Shown here: positions 1-7,406 of the stretch, in pieces
Layout of the letters: every line of letters begins with the position of its first letter
How positions within the stretch are numbered: the stretch's first letter is position 1
Source of the DNA: an uncultured Lachnospiraceae bacterium
GTDB lineage: Bacteria; Bacillota; Clostridia; Lachnospirales; Lachnospiraceae
NCBI GenBank assembly: GCA_910588295.1
Contig: CAJUQO010000023.1
Location: 1 to 48,457 of the forward strand
DNA length: 48,457 bases
Reading direction: 5' to 3'
The notes under the pieces: generated by a model
The model's input: the letters and a program-made list of their open reading frames with translations, nothing else
Told to the model about the DNA's origin: nothing
The model's database searches: none
Position numbers and translations under genes: made by a program

Positions 1-107
1 TCGGAAATTGAAGTTTCCTCATATCCTTTAGAAATAAATAAGTTTTGGGCAGCATGTAGGATTGCTTTTCTCCATTCCTCTGGTGTCTTTTTTACAGGTT
101 TAGCCAA
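1..107 (-). CDS. TetR-family transcriptional regulator, 5' end only
   Basis: Reading the minus strand from a TTG codon at 107-105 gives LAKPVKKTPEEWRKAILHAA and then QNLFISKGYEETSIS, the usual start of a TetR repressor (first helix plus the GYEETSI stretch leading into the helix-turn-helix). An AGGAGGAG ribosome binding site lies 8 bases upstream of the TTG. The gene runs off the left edge after about 35 codons, so its ligand and targets are unknown. Its start overlaps the last few bases of the decayed tnpV-like gene on the same strand. Confidence 0.6.
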   Translation of the reverse strand, partial: MAKPVKKTPEEWRKAILHAAQNLFISKGYEETSIS

Positions 108-378
108 ATGTTATTTCTCCTCCTGCACAAGCTCTTATGTTGCCTAAATGCCCTACCCATCCTAAGGCATTTTCAGCCTTTAGTTGTTCCGTTATGCCTT
201 GTGCCTGTTTCATATCCTCAATGAGCCTTTCAAAGCGTTCCTGCGCCTGTCTGTCAATGCTGATAAGATAAGCATTCAGCTTGCCGCTTGTAAGAAGATT
301 GGTGTATGTAACTTTGCAATATTGCTTCAGATAGTCCAGATGCCGCTGTCCCCATGCGCCTATCTGAATTGAATTTAC
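100..378 (-). pseudogene. TnpV-like transposon protein remnant
   Basis: The minus strand encodes GQRHLDYLKQYCKVTYTNLL, TSGKLNAYLISIDRQAQERF and ITEQLKAENALGWVGHLGNI. These match the pattern of TnpV proteins of clostridial mobile elements as I remember it (YTNLLTSGKLN, IDRQAQER, EQLKAE, NNIRA). An in-frame stop at 381-379 removes the N-terminal 40-50 residues, no start codon is present, and the last residues after IRACA differ from the family. I read it as a broken gene left by a conjugative or mobilizable element. The assignment is by recalled sequence pattern. Confidence 0.6.
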
Positions 379-683
379 CTACAATCTAATCATTCTGGCT
401 GATTACAAAGTCTTTGGGGGTTAACTTCCTTATGAAAAATTAACCATTCCCATATGTTTGTGTTATAATGTTTTATGTGATTTTGTTTCCCTTATTTTTT
501 CCCTTATCAGGGTTTGTAATGCCTTGTGGGAAGATATAGCACAAAGGAAACTTTAAGGGAAAGTTCACCTGCGATAAACTTAGTGTTTTCAAGGGTTAGC
601 GGAGAATTTAAGAAAAAATATAACAGCTAATGTTTTCCCTAAAAATCATCAAATCACAATCGGGAATTTACGGAGGAGATACA
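379..683. other. AT-rich gap without a gene
   Basis: About 300 bases between the tnpV remnant and the acylphosphatase gene. I see no coding sequence. A TATAAT at 464-469 has only a poor -35 (TTAACC at 440-445, 18-base spacer). The base composition is clearly lower in GC than the chromosomal genes that follow, which would fit the end of a transferred element. Confidence 0.4.
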
Positions 684-992
684 ATGCTTGAAAATGTACC
701 GTCCCAACCGGCTATGGCGCAGCCAATAGTCAGAAAACATATACTCTTTTATGGCCGTGTCCAGGGCGTGGGATTTCGTTACTACGCGAAATACCGGGCG
801 CGGCTTTTGAGCCTCACGGGGTGGGTGCGTAACTGTTATGACGGTTCCGTGGAGATGGAGGTGCAGGGGCGGGAGGCGGATATTCGCCAGATGATCGGGC
901 AGCTCAGCCAGGATTCCTGGATTCGGATCGACCGGCTGGAGGAAAAAGACCTGCCTTTGGAGGAGGAACGGGATTTCCATACACGGATGTGA
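684..992 (+). CDS. acyP: Acylphosphatase
   Basis: A small cytoplasmic enzyme (102 residues) that hydrolyses acyl phosphates such as acetyl phosphate and carbamoyl phosphate. The signature GRVQGVGFRYYAKY, with the catalytic arginine in GFR, is followed by GWVRNCYDGSVEMEVQG, which holds the catalytic asparagine. The start is the ATG behind GGAGGAG at 672-678. An in-frame ATG further upstream (630) has no ribosome binding site and would add a tail not usual in the family. The N-terminal 15 residues before the fold are slightly longer than typical. Confidence 0.93.
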   Translation: MLENVPSQPAMAQPIVRKHILFYGRVQGVGFRYYAKYRARLLSLTGWVRNCYDGSVEMEVQGREADIRQMIGQLSQDSWIRIDRLEEKDLPLEEERDFHTRM

Positions 993-1037
993 CGGGAAAG
1001 CCGCGGATTTTTGCGGCTAAGTATTTACAGAAAGTAT

Positions 1038-1066
1038 TTGCCGCGAAAACCACCCTATAGTATAAT
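1038..1066 (+). promoter_or_regulatory. Promoter of the murB-rapZ-whiA cluster
   Basis: TTGCCG at 1038-1043, a 17-base spacer, and TATAAT at 1061-1066. Transcription would begin near 1073, so a GTG at 1076 would be almost leaderless. This supports the ATG at 1094 as the murB start. Confidence 0.75.
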
Positions 1067-1093
1067 GGGGAAAAAGTGAAACGGAAAGAGAGA

Positions 1094-2017
1094 ATGATTG
1101 TGAATATTGAACAGTTCAAACCCTGTCTGGAACAGATCGTCGGAGCGGAGGCTTTGCTGGAACATGAACCCATGTGCCGCCATACTACTTTCCGCATCGG
1201 CGGCCCGGCCCGGTATTTTGTTGTACCGAGAAACGGGGAGCAGGTGGGCACCGTGGTGACGGCTTGTAAGCGGGAGGGGATTCCCTGGTTTATCTTGGGA
1301 AATGGCAGCAATCTTCTGGTCAGCGACCGGGGATATAGAGGCGTGGTCATCCGTATTGGTTCCAATCTTGGCGCTGTGGAGGTGACAGGGGATCAGATCC
1401 GTGCCCAGGCCGGAGCATTGCTGTCCCAGACAGCCCGTGAAGCCCTGGCCCACAGCCTAACCGGGATGGAGTTTGCCGCGGGCATACCCGGCACGCTGGG
1501 AGGCGCCTGTCTGATGAATGCGGGGGCCTACGGCGGGGAGATGAGTCAGATCATTACTTCTGTGACGGCGCTGGATTCGGACGGAGAGATCCGCGAGATT
1601 CCTGTTGATGAATTGGAGCTGGGCTACAGAACCAGCCGGTTGATGACCGGGGGATATGTGGTACTGGAGGTCGGTCTGCAGCTTGCCCGCGGTATGGAGG
1701 AACAGATCAGAGAGCGCATGGAGGAACTTAAACGTCTGCGTGTCCAGAAACAGCCCCTGGATTTTCCCAGTGCAGGCAGTACGTTCAAACGCCCCGAGGG
1801 ATGTTTTGCGGGAAAACTGATCATGGATGCGGGGCTTCGCGGATATCGTGTGGGCGGTGCCCAGGTGTCTGAAAAACACTGTGGCTTTGTGGTCAATGCG
1901 GGTAAGGCAACGGCGGAGGATGTCTGCCGTCTGATTGCGGATGTACATCGGATCGTATATGAGAAGTCCGGCAAGAGACTGGAGCCGGAAGTGCGTTTTT
2001 TAGGCTTTGATGCCTGA
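1094..2017 (+). CDS. murB: UDP-N-acetylenolpyruvoylglucosamine reductase
   Basis: An FAD enzyme that reduces UDP-GlcNAc-enolpyruvate to UDP-MurNAc with NADPH in cytoplasmic peptidoglycan precursor synthesis. The FAD-binding stretches TTFRIGGPARYF, GNGSNLLVSDRG and GIPGTLGGACLMNAGAYGGE are present, followed by PSAGSTFKRP with the catalytic serine and the C-terminal GGAQVSEKHCGFVVN. At 307 residues it is the compact type II MurB usual in Firmicutes. The ATG at 1094 follows a weak GGAAAGAGAG site. It is first in a cluster with rapZ (42 bases downstream) and whiA, an arrangement common in Clostridia. Confidence 0.95.
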   Translation: MIVNIEQFKPCLEQIVGAEALLEHEPMCRHTTFRIGGPARYFVVPRNGEQVGTVVTACKREGIPWFILGNGSNLLVSDRGYRGVVIRIGSNLGAVEVTGDQIRAQAGALLSQTAREALAHSLTGMEFAAGIPGTLGGACLMNAGAYGGEMSQIITSVTALDSDGEIREIPVDELELGYRTSRLMTGGYVVLEVGLQLARGMEEQIRERMEELKRLRVQKQPLDFPSAGSTFKRPEGCFAGKLIMDAGLRGYRVGGAQVSEKHCGFVVNAGKATAEDVCRLIADVHRIVYEKSGKRLEPEVRFLGFDA

Positions 2018-2059
2018 CGGACGGCGTCCGGAAACCGTTTGGCCTGAAGGGAGGAGGAT

Positions 2060-2941
2060 ATGCGTTTTGTCATAGCGACGGGAATGTCAGGGGCTGGAAA
2101 GACGACCGCCCTGAAAATGCTGGAGGATATGGGATTTTTCTGTGTGGATAATTTACCGGTGCCTCTGCTGGGACGTTTCGCACAGTTTGTGAAGGACGGT
2201 CTTTCCGAGAAATTTACCCTGGTGGCGGTGGGGGTGGACGTGCGCAGCCGTGAGTATTTTGAACAGGTGGGAAAGGCGCTGGATGAGCTCCGCACATCCC
2301 ATGTAAAATATGAGATTCTATTTTTGGACGCCAATGACGAAGTTTTGGTGAAACGTTACAAGGAGACCAGAAGGAATCATCCCCTGGCGGGCAACGGGCG
2401 CGTCCTGCCCGGCATCCGGGCTGAGAGGAAACTGCTGGGATATCTGAAAGAGAACGCGGACTATGTTCTGGAAACAAGCCATTTGCTGACCCGGGAGCTG
2501 AAGGTGGAGCTGGAAAAGATTTTTGTGTCCGATAAGCATTTTAAAAGTTTGATGGTGACGATTGTTTCTTTCGGGTTTAAGTACGGGATTCCCGAGGACG
2601 CCGACCTGGTTTTTGATGTGCGTTTTCTCCCCAATCCCTATTATGTGGAGGGACTGAGAACCCTCACCGGCAACGAGAGCGGGGTCAGTGATTATGTTAT
2701 GCAGTTTGAACAGGCCGGGGATTTTCTGGATAAACTGGAAGATATGCTGGGATTCCTGATCCCGAACTATATATCCGAGGGCAAGCATCAGTTGGTGGTG
2801 GGCATCGGCTGTACCGGCGGTAAGCACCGTTCGGTGACGTTGGCCAATCGGATTTACAACAGGCTTTCCGATGCCGCGGAGTTCGGTATCCGTTTGGAAC
2901 ACCGGGATATCGATAAGGATGCCAAAACTAAGAAACTATAG
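2060..2941 (+). CDS. rapZ: RapZ-family nucleotide-binding RNase adapter protein
   Basis: A P-loop protein of 293 residues (YvcJ in Bacillus). The Walker A motif GMSGAGKT is at residues 8-15, followed by DNLPVPLL. The C-terminal half carries LVVGIGCTGGKHRSV, the family's second conserved box. In enteric bacteria RapZ delivers small RNAs to RNase E and senses amino-sugar metabolism; in Firmicutes its role is less clear and GTP/ATP hydrolysis is reported. It has a strong GGAGGAGG site and is followed by whiA after 13 bases, a linkage conserved across Firmicutes. Confidence 0.94.
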   Translation: MRFVIATGMSGAGKTTALKMLEDMGFFCVDNLPVPLLGRFAQFVKDGLSEKFTLVAVGVDVRSREYFEQVGKALDELRTSHVKYEILFLDANDEVLVKRYKETRRNHPLAGNGRVLPGIRAERKLLGYLKENADYVLETSHLLTRELKVELEKIFVSDKHFKSLMVTIVSFGFKYGIPEDADLVFDVRFLPNPYYVEGLRTLTGNESGVSDYVMQFEQAGDFLDKLEDMLGFLIPNYISEGKHQLVVGIGCTGGKHRSVTLANRIYNRLSDAAEFGIRLEHRDIDKDAKTKKL

Positions 2942-2954
2942 GAAGGAACAGGCC

Positions 2955-3905
2955 ATGTCATTTTCCGGGGAGATCAAAGAGGAACTGTCTACGCAGTTAT
3001 CGGGGGGGCGTCACTGCCGGGTGGCAGAGCTGGCCGCTATTCTGGCGGGCAACGGGAAAGTTGGGATCGACGAGGAGGATCGCCTGTCTTTGGAGGTGCA
3101 GACAGAGAACCTGTGCCTGGCCAGGAAATATTATATCCTGCTGAAGAAGACTTTTAAGACGGAAGCGGCGGTTACGATACACAAAAACGCGTATTTACAG
3201 AAAAACAAGGTGTATTCTCTCCTGGTGGCCGATCATGAAAAGGCAAGACGGATACTGACGGCTGTGGAGGTTCTGGATGACGATGGGCGGATCCGGGAGC
3301 GCCCGGAGCGCAACCAGCTTGCGCTGCTTCACAGGGAATGCTGTAGACGGGCATATATCCGGGGCGTATTTCTGGCGTCCGGGTCGGTCAGCGACCCAAA
3401 GAGATCCTATCATCTGGAGCTGGTATGCCCCCGAGAGGATCGTGCGGAAGTCCTGCGGGGGATCCTCGACGGGATGGGATTTTCGGCCAGAGTGATCCCG
3501 CGTAAAAAGTCTTATGTGGTTTATCTGAAAGAAGGAGAACAGATTCGGGAATTCCTGGGCTGTATCGGTGCCAATAAGCATCTGCTTGCCATGGAAAACG
3601 TGCGGATCCTAAAGGAAATGCGTAATAACCTGAATCGCAAGGTGAACTGTGAGACGGCCAATCTGGGAAAGACAGTGTCAGCCGCGGTGCGTCAGATCGA
3701 GGATATCCGCTATATTGAGGAAAGGAAGGGCCTGAATTGCCTGGCGCCGGGACTGCGTCAGGTGGCGGAGCTCAGACTTTCCTATCCGGATGCTTCCCTG
3801 AAAGAGCTGGGGGAGATGCTTATGCCGCCGGTGGGCAAGTCCGGCGTCAACCACCGTCTGCGCAAAATCAGCGAGACGGCGGGACGGCTGCGCGGGGAGG
3901 GCTGA
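2955..3905 (+). CDS. whiA: DNA-binding protein WhiA
   Basis: A 316-residue protein with an N-terminal LAGLIDADG-like fold (residues about 20-200, including AYIRGVFLASGSVSDPKRSY) and a C-terminal helix-turn-helix (RQVAELRLSYPDASLKELGE, then KSGVNHRLRKI). In Firmicutes and Actinobacteria WhiA acts in cell division or sporulation gene control. The chosen ATG follows GGAAGGA at 2941-2947. An upstream in-frame ATG lies inside rapZ and was rejected. Its last 38 bases overlap tail to tail with the acetyltransferase gene on the other strand. Confidence 0.95.
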   Translation: MSFSGEIKEELSTQLSGGRHCRVAELAAILAGNGKVGIDEEDRLSLEVQTENLCLARKYYILLKKTFKTEAAVTIHKNAYLQKNKVYSLLVADHEKARRILTAVEVLDDDGRIRERPERNQLALLHRECCRRAYIRGVFLASGSVSDPKRSYHLELVCPREDRAEVLRGILDGMGFSARVIPRKKSYVVYLKEGEQIREFLGCIGANKHLLAMENVRILKEMRNNLNRKVNCETANLGKTVSAAVRQIEDIRYIEERKGLNCLAPGLRQVAELRLSYPDASLKELGEMLMPPVGKSGVNHRLRKISETAGRLRGEG

Positions 3906-4641
3906 CCCGGAACCAGTAGGTGTAGAACTGTTCAAAGCCCAGAGATTCATAAAGACGTCTGGCGGCCGTATTGCCCTGTACCACCTGCAGGTAGGCCTGG
4001 TCGGCGCCTTGGCGCATACCCTCGGCGAGGATGCTGCGGCAGATGTCTCGGGCGTAATGCTTTCGCCGGCAGGCGGGATCGACATGGATGGCGTAGATGC
4101 CGATGTAATTCCTATCCAGAATACCCAGTCCCGTTGCTGTAAAACGGCCGTCCTCCTCAATGTGGGCGGCTATGGTTTTTTTGGGGATGGAGCGGTACAT
4201 GGAGGGGACGATCTGCCGGTGGATGGGATTGGTGGTTCCTTTTAAGTCAAACAGAGAAAAAATCCATGTCGGGCTGATGGAGTTTTCCAGGATCACCGGA
4301 GCCTCTGCCGGGCCGGGCGTATGGTCGGGAATGTGCATGGCCATAACCTCGGTGACATGCTCTATGGTGTATTTCTTCTTATATAATAGGGTATCAAAAT
4401 CCCGGGGAACCAGGGGGTTGATTTTGAAAATGCAGGGTGTTCCCCAGTCCTGGTATACGGACTCACAGTAGGCGATCTTTTCTGGCAGGGGAAGGGTAGA
4501 GGGGCCGATCTGCTCTACACTGTTGGTCCGATGGGTATAAAAATAGGAAAAACGGAGTATCCATCCGTCATAGAGCTCAATCTGATGGGAGGGCCAGGCA
4601 TTCAGCGACAGGTCTTCAATGATTTTTACTTTGCTGTTCAT
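3868..4641 (-). CDS. GNAT-family N-acetyltransferase
   Basis: A protein of 257 residues. The C-terminal GNAT fold shows the acetyl-CoA loop region VDPACRRKHYARDICRSILA (residues about 190-210, matching the V-x-P-x-x-R-x-x-G/H-x-A pattern) and the closing GNTAARRLYESLGFEQFYTY. The first 110 residues form a second, diverged domain containing WPSHQIELYDGWILRFS, as in two-domain GNAT proteins that act on small molecules. The substrate is unknown. Its start has a GGAGG site, a good promoter precedes it, and its 3' end overlaps the end of whiA by 38 bases. Confidence 0.85.
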   Translation of the reverse strand: MNSKVKIIEDLSLNAWPSHQIELYDGWILRFSYFYTHRTNSVEQIGPSTLPLPEKIAYCESVYQDWGTPCIFKINPLVPRDFDTLLYKKKYTIEHVTEVMAMHIPDHTPGPAEAPVILENSISPTWIFSLFDLKGTTNPIHRQIVPSMYRSIPKKTIAAHIEEDGRFTATGLGILDRNYIGIYAIHVDPACRRKHYARDICRSILAEGMRQGADQAYLQVVQGNTAARRLYESLGFEQFYTYWFRVSPPRAAVPPSR

Positions 4642-4712
4642 GATTTCCTCCGGAATAAAAACTGATAACGGTTCCGCCTGGACAAACGGCGGCGGAATTG
4701 CAAACAGGTACC

Positions 4713-4741
4713 ATTATACGAGGATTTTGTCTTGGGGGCAA
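4713..4741 (-). promoter_or_regulatory. Promoter of the GNAT acetyltransferase gene
   Basis: On the minus strand TTGCCC (4741-4736), a 17-base spacer and TATAAT (4718-4713). The gene starts about 70 bases downstream. This promoter lies back to back with the one at 4785-4813. Confidence 0.6.
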
Positions 4742-4784
4742 TAAAAAAAAGTATGTTATAATCCGCAATATTTATTTAAAAGTG

Positions 4785-4813
4785 TTGCAACTATTTTGTA
4801 AAGAGTTTATAAT
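4785..4813 (+). promoter_or_regulatory. Promoter of the SipW-like membrane protein gene
   Basis: TTGCAA at 4785-4790, a 17-base spacer, TATAAT at 4808-4813. The coding sequence starts 78 bases downstream behind AAGGAGAAG. Confidence 0.7.
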
Positions 4814-4891
4814 GTCGAGTAGAATTCGGAAAGGATACAGTTTGGCCGGACGCTGAACTGATATTTACGAGGGACAATAAGGAGAAGATAC

Positions 4892-5971
4892 ATGTCCAGA
4901 GTTTTGAAAGTACTGATCAATATCATTCTGGCCTGTGCCCTTATATCGGCCGCGCTTTTGCTGGTGCCGTCGTTTTTGGGCATAGAGACGATCATTATAC
5001 AGAACAAGCGGGTGGAGACCAACCTTGCCGTGGGCTCCGTGACTTATGGGAGGGAGAAGCCCGTCGCGGAAGTCAAGGTAGGAGACAGCATCTATGTCGA
5101 GAATAAGGACGGATCCGAATACCTGTACAAGGTTGATGCCGTTGATGCCGGTACGGAAACGCTGATCATCCGGAATGCCTCGGACAGCAGCGCGGAGTCC
5201 ATGGAGGTAGAAATGGACAAGGCATGTGTGCGGATCGTGACGATCCCCGTGATCGGTTATCTGGCTGCCATGGCGGGAAGCCTCAAAGGATGGATTATCA
5301 TCGGGCTTGTCATCCTACTTTTGATCCTTCTATTTGTGATTTCTGAAATGTGGGAAAAGGATGTGGAAGCCAAAGAGGAGGAAGAGGGCAGAGCCATACG
5401 GGAAGAGGATCATATGGACATGGAGGGTCTAAGTTCCCGGAAGCGCAAAAAACTGGAGCAGAAACAGAAAAAGCAGGAGGAAAAAGCCGCGAAGAAAGCG
5501 GCCAAGAAGAATAAAAAGGATCAGAGAGGACAGGACATGGAGGAGCCGGAGGTTCAAAGGGGCGTACAGCCCATTACGGAGGCAGAATCCCCAGCGGCGC
5601 TGTTCGAAGCGGCCAGGGAGGAGATCGCCTCGTCTGTGGCCAGCGCTATGACAGCGGGGATAGAGGAACCTGAAGCACAACCAGAGATAGACCCAACCAT
5701 TGATCTTGAGCGGCAGATTACGGAAGAGCTGGCCCGGGCCGCCCGTGAGCCGGACTCTGTACAGGAGATGACAGAGGAGAGGAGCGCCGAGGCGCCGGTT
5801 TCCTTTGCCGGCGATGCGGAACCGGTCGACGTCGAATGCCAGGAAATTGTGATTCCCTGCTGTTCGGTTGATGAACTTCTGCGGAAAGCTATTCTGGCCG
5901 GAGATGAGCCGGAGGTTCTTGAAGATAAGGAGCTGGGCATCACATTCCTGGATTATTCGGAGGTACTTTAG
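4892..5971 (+). CDS. Membrane protein resembling a SipW-type signal peptidase without catalytic residues
   Basis: A protein of 359 residues. Membrane segment 1 spans about residues 6-28 (VLINIILACALISAALLLVP) and segment 2 about 122-155 (GYLAAMAGSLKGWIIIGLVI onward); about 95 residues between them should lie outside. A highly charged Lys/Glu-rich cytoplasmic tail of some 200 residues follows. The outer part (NLAVGSVTYG, then EVKVGDSIYVENKDG) and the IPVIGYL before segment 2 follow the layout of SipW-type signal peptidases. However, the catalytic S-M-x-P box is replaced by RVETN, and the His/Lys partner position reads YKVDAV. I infer a non-proteolytic relative. The tail resembles no family I recognise. 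Start: ATG behind AAGGAGAAG. Confidence 0.6.
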   Translation: MSRVLKVLINIILACALISAALLLVPSFLGIETIIIQNKRVETNLAVGSVTYGREKPVAEVKVGDSIYVENKDGSEYLYKVDAVDAGTETLIIRNASDSSAESMEVEMDKACVRIVTIPVIGYLAAMAGSLKGWIIIGLVILLLILLFVISEMWEKDVEAKEEEEGRAIREEDHMDMEGLSSRKRKKLEQKQKKQEEKAAKKAAKKNKKDQRGQDMEEPEVQRGVQPITEAESPAALFEAAREEIASSVASAMTAGIEEPEAQPEIDPTIDLERQITEELARAAREPDSVQEMTEERSAEAPVSFAGDAEPVDVECQEIVIPCCSVDELLRKAILAGDEPEVLEDKELGITFLDYSEVL

Positions 5972-6027
5972 GTTCTCCGGTTCGTGAATGGACAGCATTG
6001 TATGGAAAAAAAAACAAAAATTTCCTG

Positions 6028-6056
6028 AAAGCCCTTGCATTGGCAGGGGCTTTTTT
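6028..6056 (+). terminator. Intrinsic terminator after the SipW-like gene
   Basis: The stem AAAGCCCTTGC pairs with GGCAGGGGCTTT around a short ATT loop, followed directly by a run of six T. It lies 57 bases after the stop of the upstream gene. The -35 box of the S10 promoter is inside this hairpin. Confidence 0.75.
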
Positions 6057-6063
6057 GTATAAT
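6035..6063 (+). promoter_or_regulatory. S10 operon promoter
   Basis: TTGCAT at 6035-6040, a 17-base spacer, TATAAT at 6058-6063; predicted start near 6070, giving a leader of about 225 bases before rpsJ. The -35 box is identical to that of the rpmJ promoter at 19966, and the element overlaps the terminator of the gene before it. Confidence 0.75.
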
Positions 6064-6103
6064 TGCAACTGCTGTGACATTGATAGCTGTGAAGCGCGAG
6101 GTT

Positions 6104-6287
6104 GCTGCCTGCGGGCAGGTTTTCCGTGGAGCGAATGTCAAGTTCGAGATAACTGACGGCAAGTCACTGTACAGAATAGGATTGTCCATGAATAAATGGA
6201 AACGCCGTGTGGGTACCATTGGGACACACACGGAGAAGTTGTACAGTCACCGCTTGTCGTACTCAAAAAGTGCGAAAAGGAGGCGGC
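6104..6287 (+). promoter_or_regulatory. Structured 5' leader of rpsJ, candidate autoregulatory RNA
   Basis: Nested pairing is visible. ACGGCAAG (6156-6163) pairs with CTTGTCGT (6253-6260). ACTGTAC (6166-6172) pairs with GTACAGT (6241-6247). CCGTGTG (6205-6211) pairs with CACACGG (6227-6233). In addition GCTGCCT (6104-6110) can pair with AGGCGGC (6281-6287), which lies in the ribosome binding region and is followed by seven T. This closing helix could mask translation or act as a terminator-like arm. I do not recognise it as a named family. Confidence 0.45.
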
Positions 6288-6294
6288 TTTTTTT

Positions 6295-6612
6295 ATGGCA
6301 AAGCAAGTAATGAGAATCACACTCAAGGCGTATGATCATCAGTTGGTGGATGCATCTGCGGCCAAAATCATCGAAACTGTGAAAAAGAACGGATCTGTAG
6401 TGAGTGGTCCCGTACCTCTTCCCACCAAAAAGGAAGTAGTCACGATCCTGCGGGCTGTGCATAAGTATAAAGATTCCCGCGAGCAGTTCGAGCAGAGGAC
6501 TCATAAGAGGCTGATCGATATCATCACACCCACCCAGAAGACGGTGGACGCTCTGTCCAGGCTGGAGATGCCTGCCGGCGTGTACATTGATATCAAGATG
6601 AAGCAGAAATGA
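6295..6612 (+). CDS. rpsJ: 30S ribosomal protein S10
   Basis: S10 (105 residues) of the 30S head, also an antitermination partner of NusB. It begins MAKQVMRITLKAYDHQLVD and contains GPVPLPTKKEVVTILR and the conserved THKRLIDI. The ATG at 6295 is preceded by AAGGAGG at 6277-6283 with an 11-base, T-rich spacer, so the site is slightly distant. An upstream in-frame ATG lies in the leader hairpins and is rejected. It is the first gene of the S10 operon; a 129-base gap separates it from rplC. Confidence 0.97.
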   Translation: MAKQVMRITLKAYDHQLVDASAAKIIETVKKNGSVVSGPVPLPTKKEVVTILRAVHKYKDSREQFEQRTHKRLIDIITPTQKTVDALSRLEMPAGVYIDIKMKQK

Positions 6613-6697
6613 GAAAAGAGGTAACAATCCTGAAGGGTTTGATATAGAAGCAATGAACGAAATGTTTTCATTCCACTTATGTCGGCTGTTCTAGGAT

Positions 6698-6713
6698 GAT
6701 CGCGCAAGCGATC
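6698..6713 (+). promoter_or_regulatory. GNRA-capped hairpin before rplC
   Basis: GATCGC-GCAA-GCGATC, a perfect six-base stem with a GCAA tetraloop, about 17 bases before the rplC ribosome binding site. There is no T run after it, so it is more likely a processing or stability element than a terminator. Confidence 0.4.
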
Positions 6714-6741
6714 CGCTGTAGATTAACAGGAGGTAATAAGA

Positions 6742-7377
6742 ATGAAGAAAGCTATCTTGGCTACGAAAGTCGGAATGACTCAAATCTTCAATGACGACGG
6801 AGTGCTGACTCCGGTGACGGTGCTGCAGGCTGGCCCAGTGGTTGTGACCCAGGTGAAGACCGTGGAGAACGACGGGTACAGCGCTGTGCAGGTGGGTTTT
6901 GTTGACAAGAGGGAAAAACTGGTAAATAAGCCGATGAGGGGCCAGTTTGACAAGGCAGGCGTATCCTATAAGAGATATGTCCGCGAGCTGAAGCTGGAGG
7001 GTGCGGAGAGCTACGAGCCCGGCCAGGAGATCAAAGTTGACGTATTTGAGGCCGGGGATAAGATCGACGCATCGGCCATCTCCAAAGGAAAAGGTTTCCA
7101 GGGTGCGATCCGCAGGCATGGCCTTCACAGAGGACCCATGGCCCACGGTTCCAAATACCACCGTCATGCTGGTTCCAACGGCGCATGTTCTGATCCCAGC
7201 CGTGTGTTTAAGGGAAAGAAGATGCCCGGCCATATGGGACACAAGAAGGTCACCGTACAGAATCTGGAGATCGTGAGAGTAGATACGGAGAATAATCTGC
7301 TTCTGGTGAAGGGCGCCGTACCGGGCCCGAGGAAGGGGTTAGTGACTATAAAAGAAACTGTTAAGTCCGGTAAATAA
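6742..7377 (+). CDS. rplC: 50S ribosomal protein L3
   Basis: L3 (211 residues), an early assembly protein near the peptidyl transferase centre. Start MKKAILATKVGMTQIFNDDG, the central loop SKGKGFQGAIRRHGLHRGPM that reaches into the 23S core, and the typical end PGPRKGLVTIKETVK. Preceded by AGGAGG. The length is normal for Firmicutes. Confidence 0.97.
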   Translation: MKKAILATKVGMTQIFNDDGVLTPVTVLQAGPVVVTQVKTVENDGYSAVQVGFVDKREKLVNKPMRGQFDKAGVSYKRYVRELKLEGAESYEPGQEIKVDVFEAGDKIDASAISKGKGFQGAIRRHGLHRGPMAHGSKYHRHAGSNGACSDPSRVFKGKKMPGHMGHKKVTVQNLEIVRVDTENNLLLVKGAVPGPRKGLVTIKETVKSGK

Positions 7378-7406
7378 GTTTTTTGCAGGAAAGGAGGAGC
7401 TTACAG

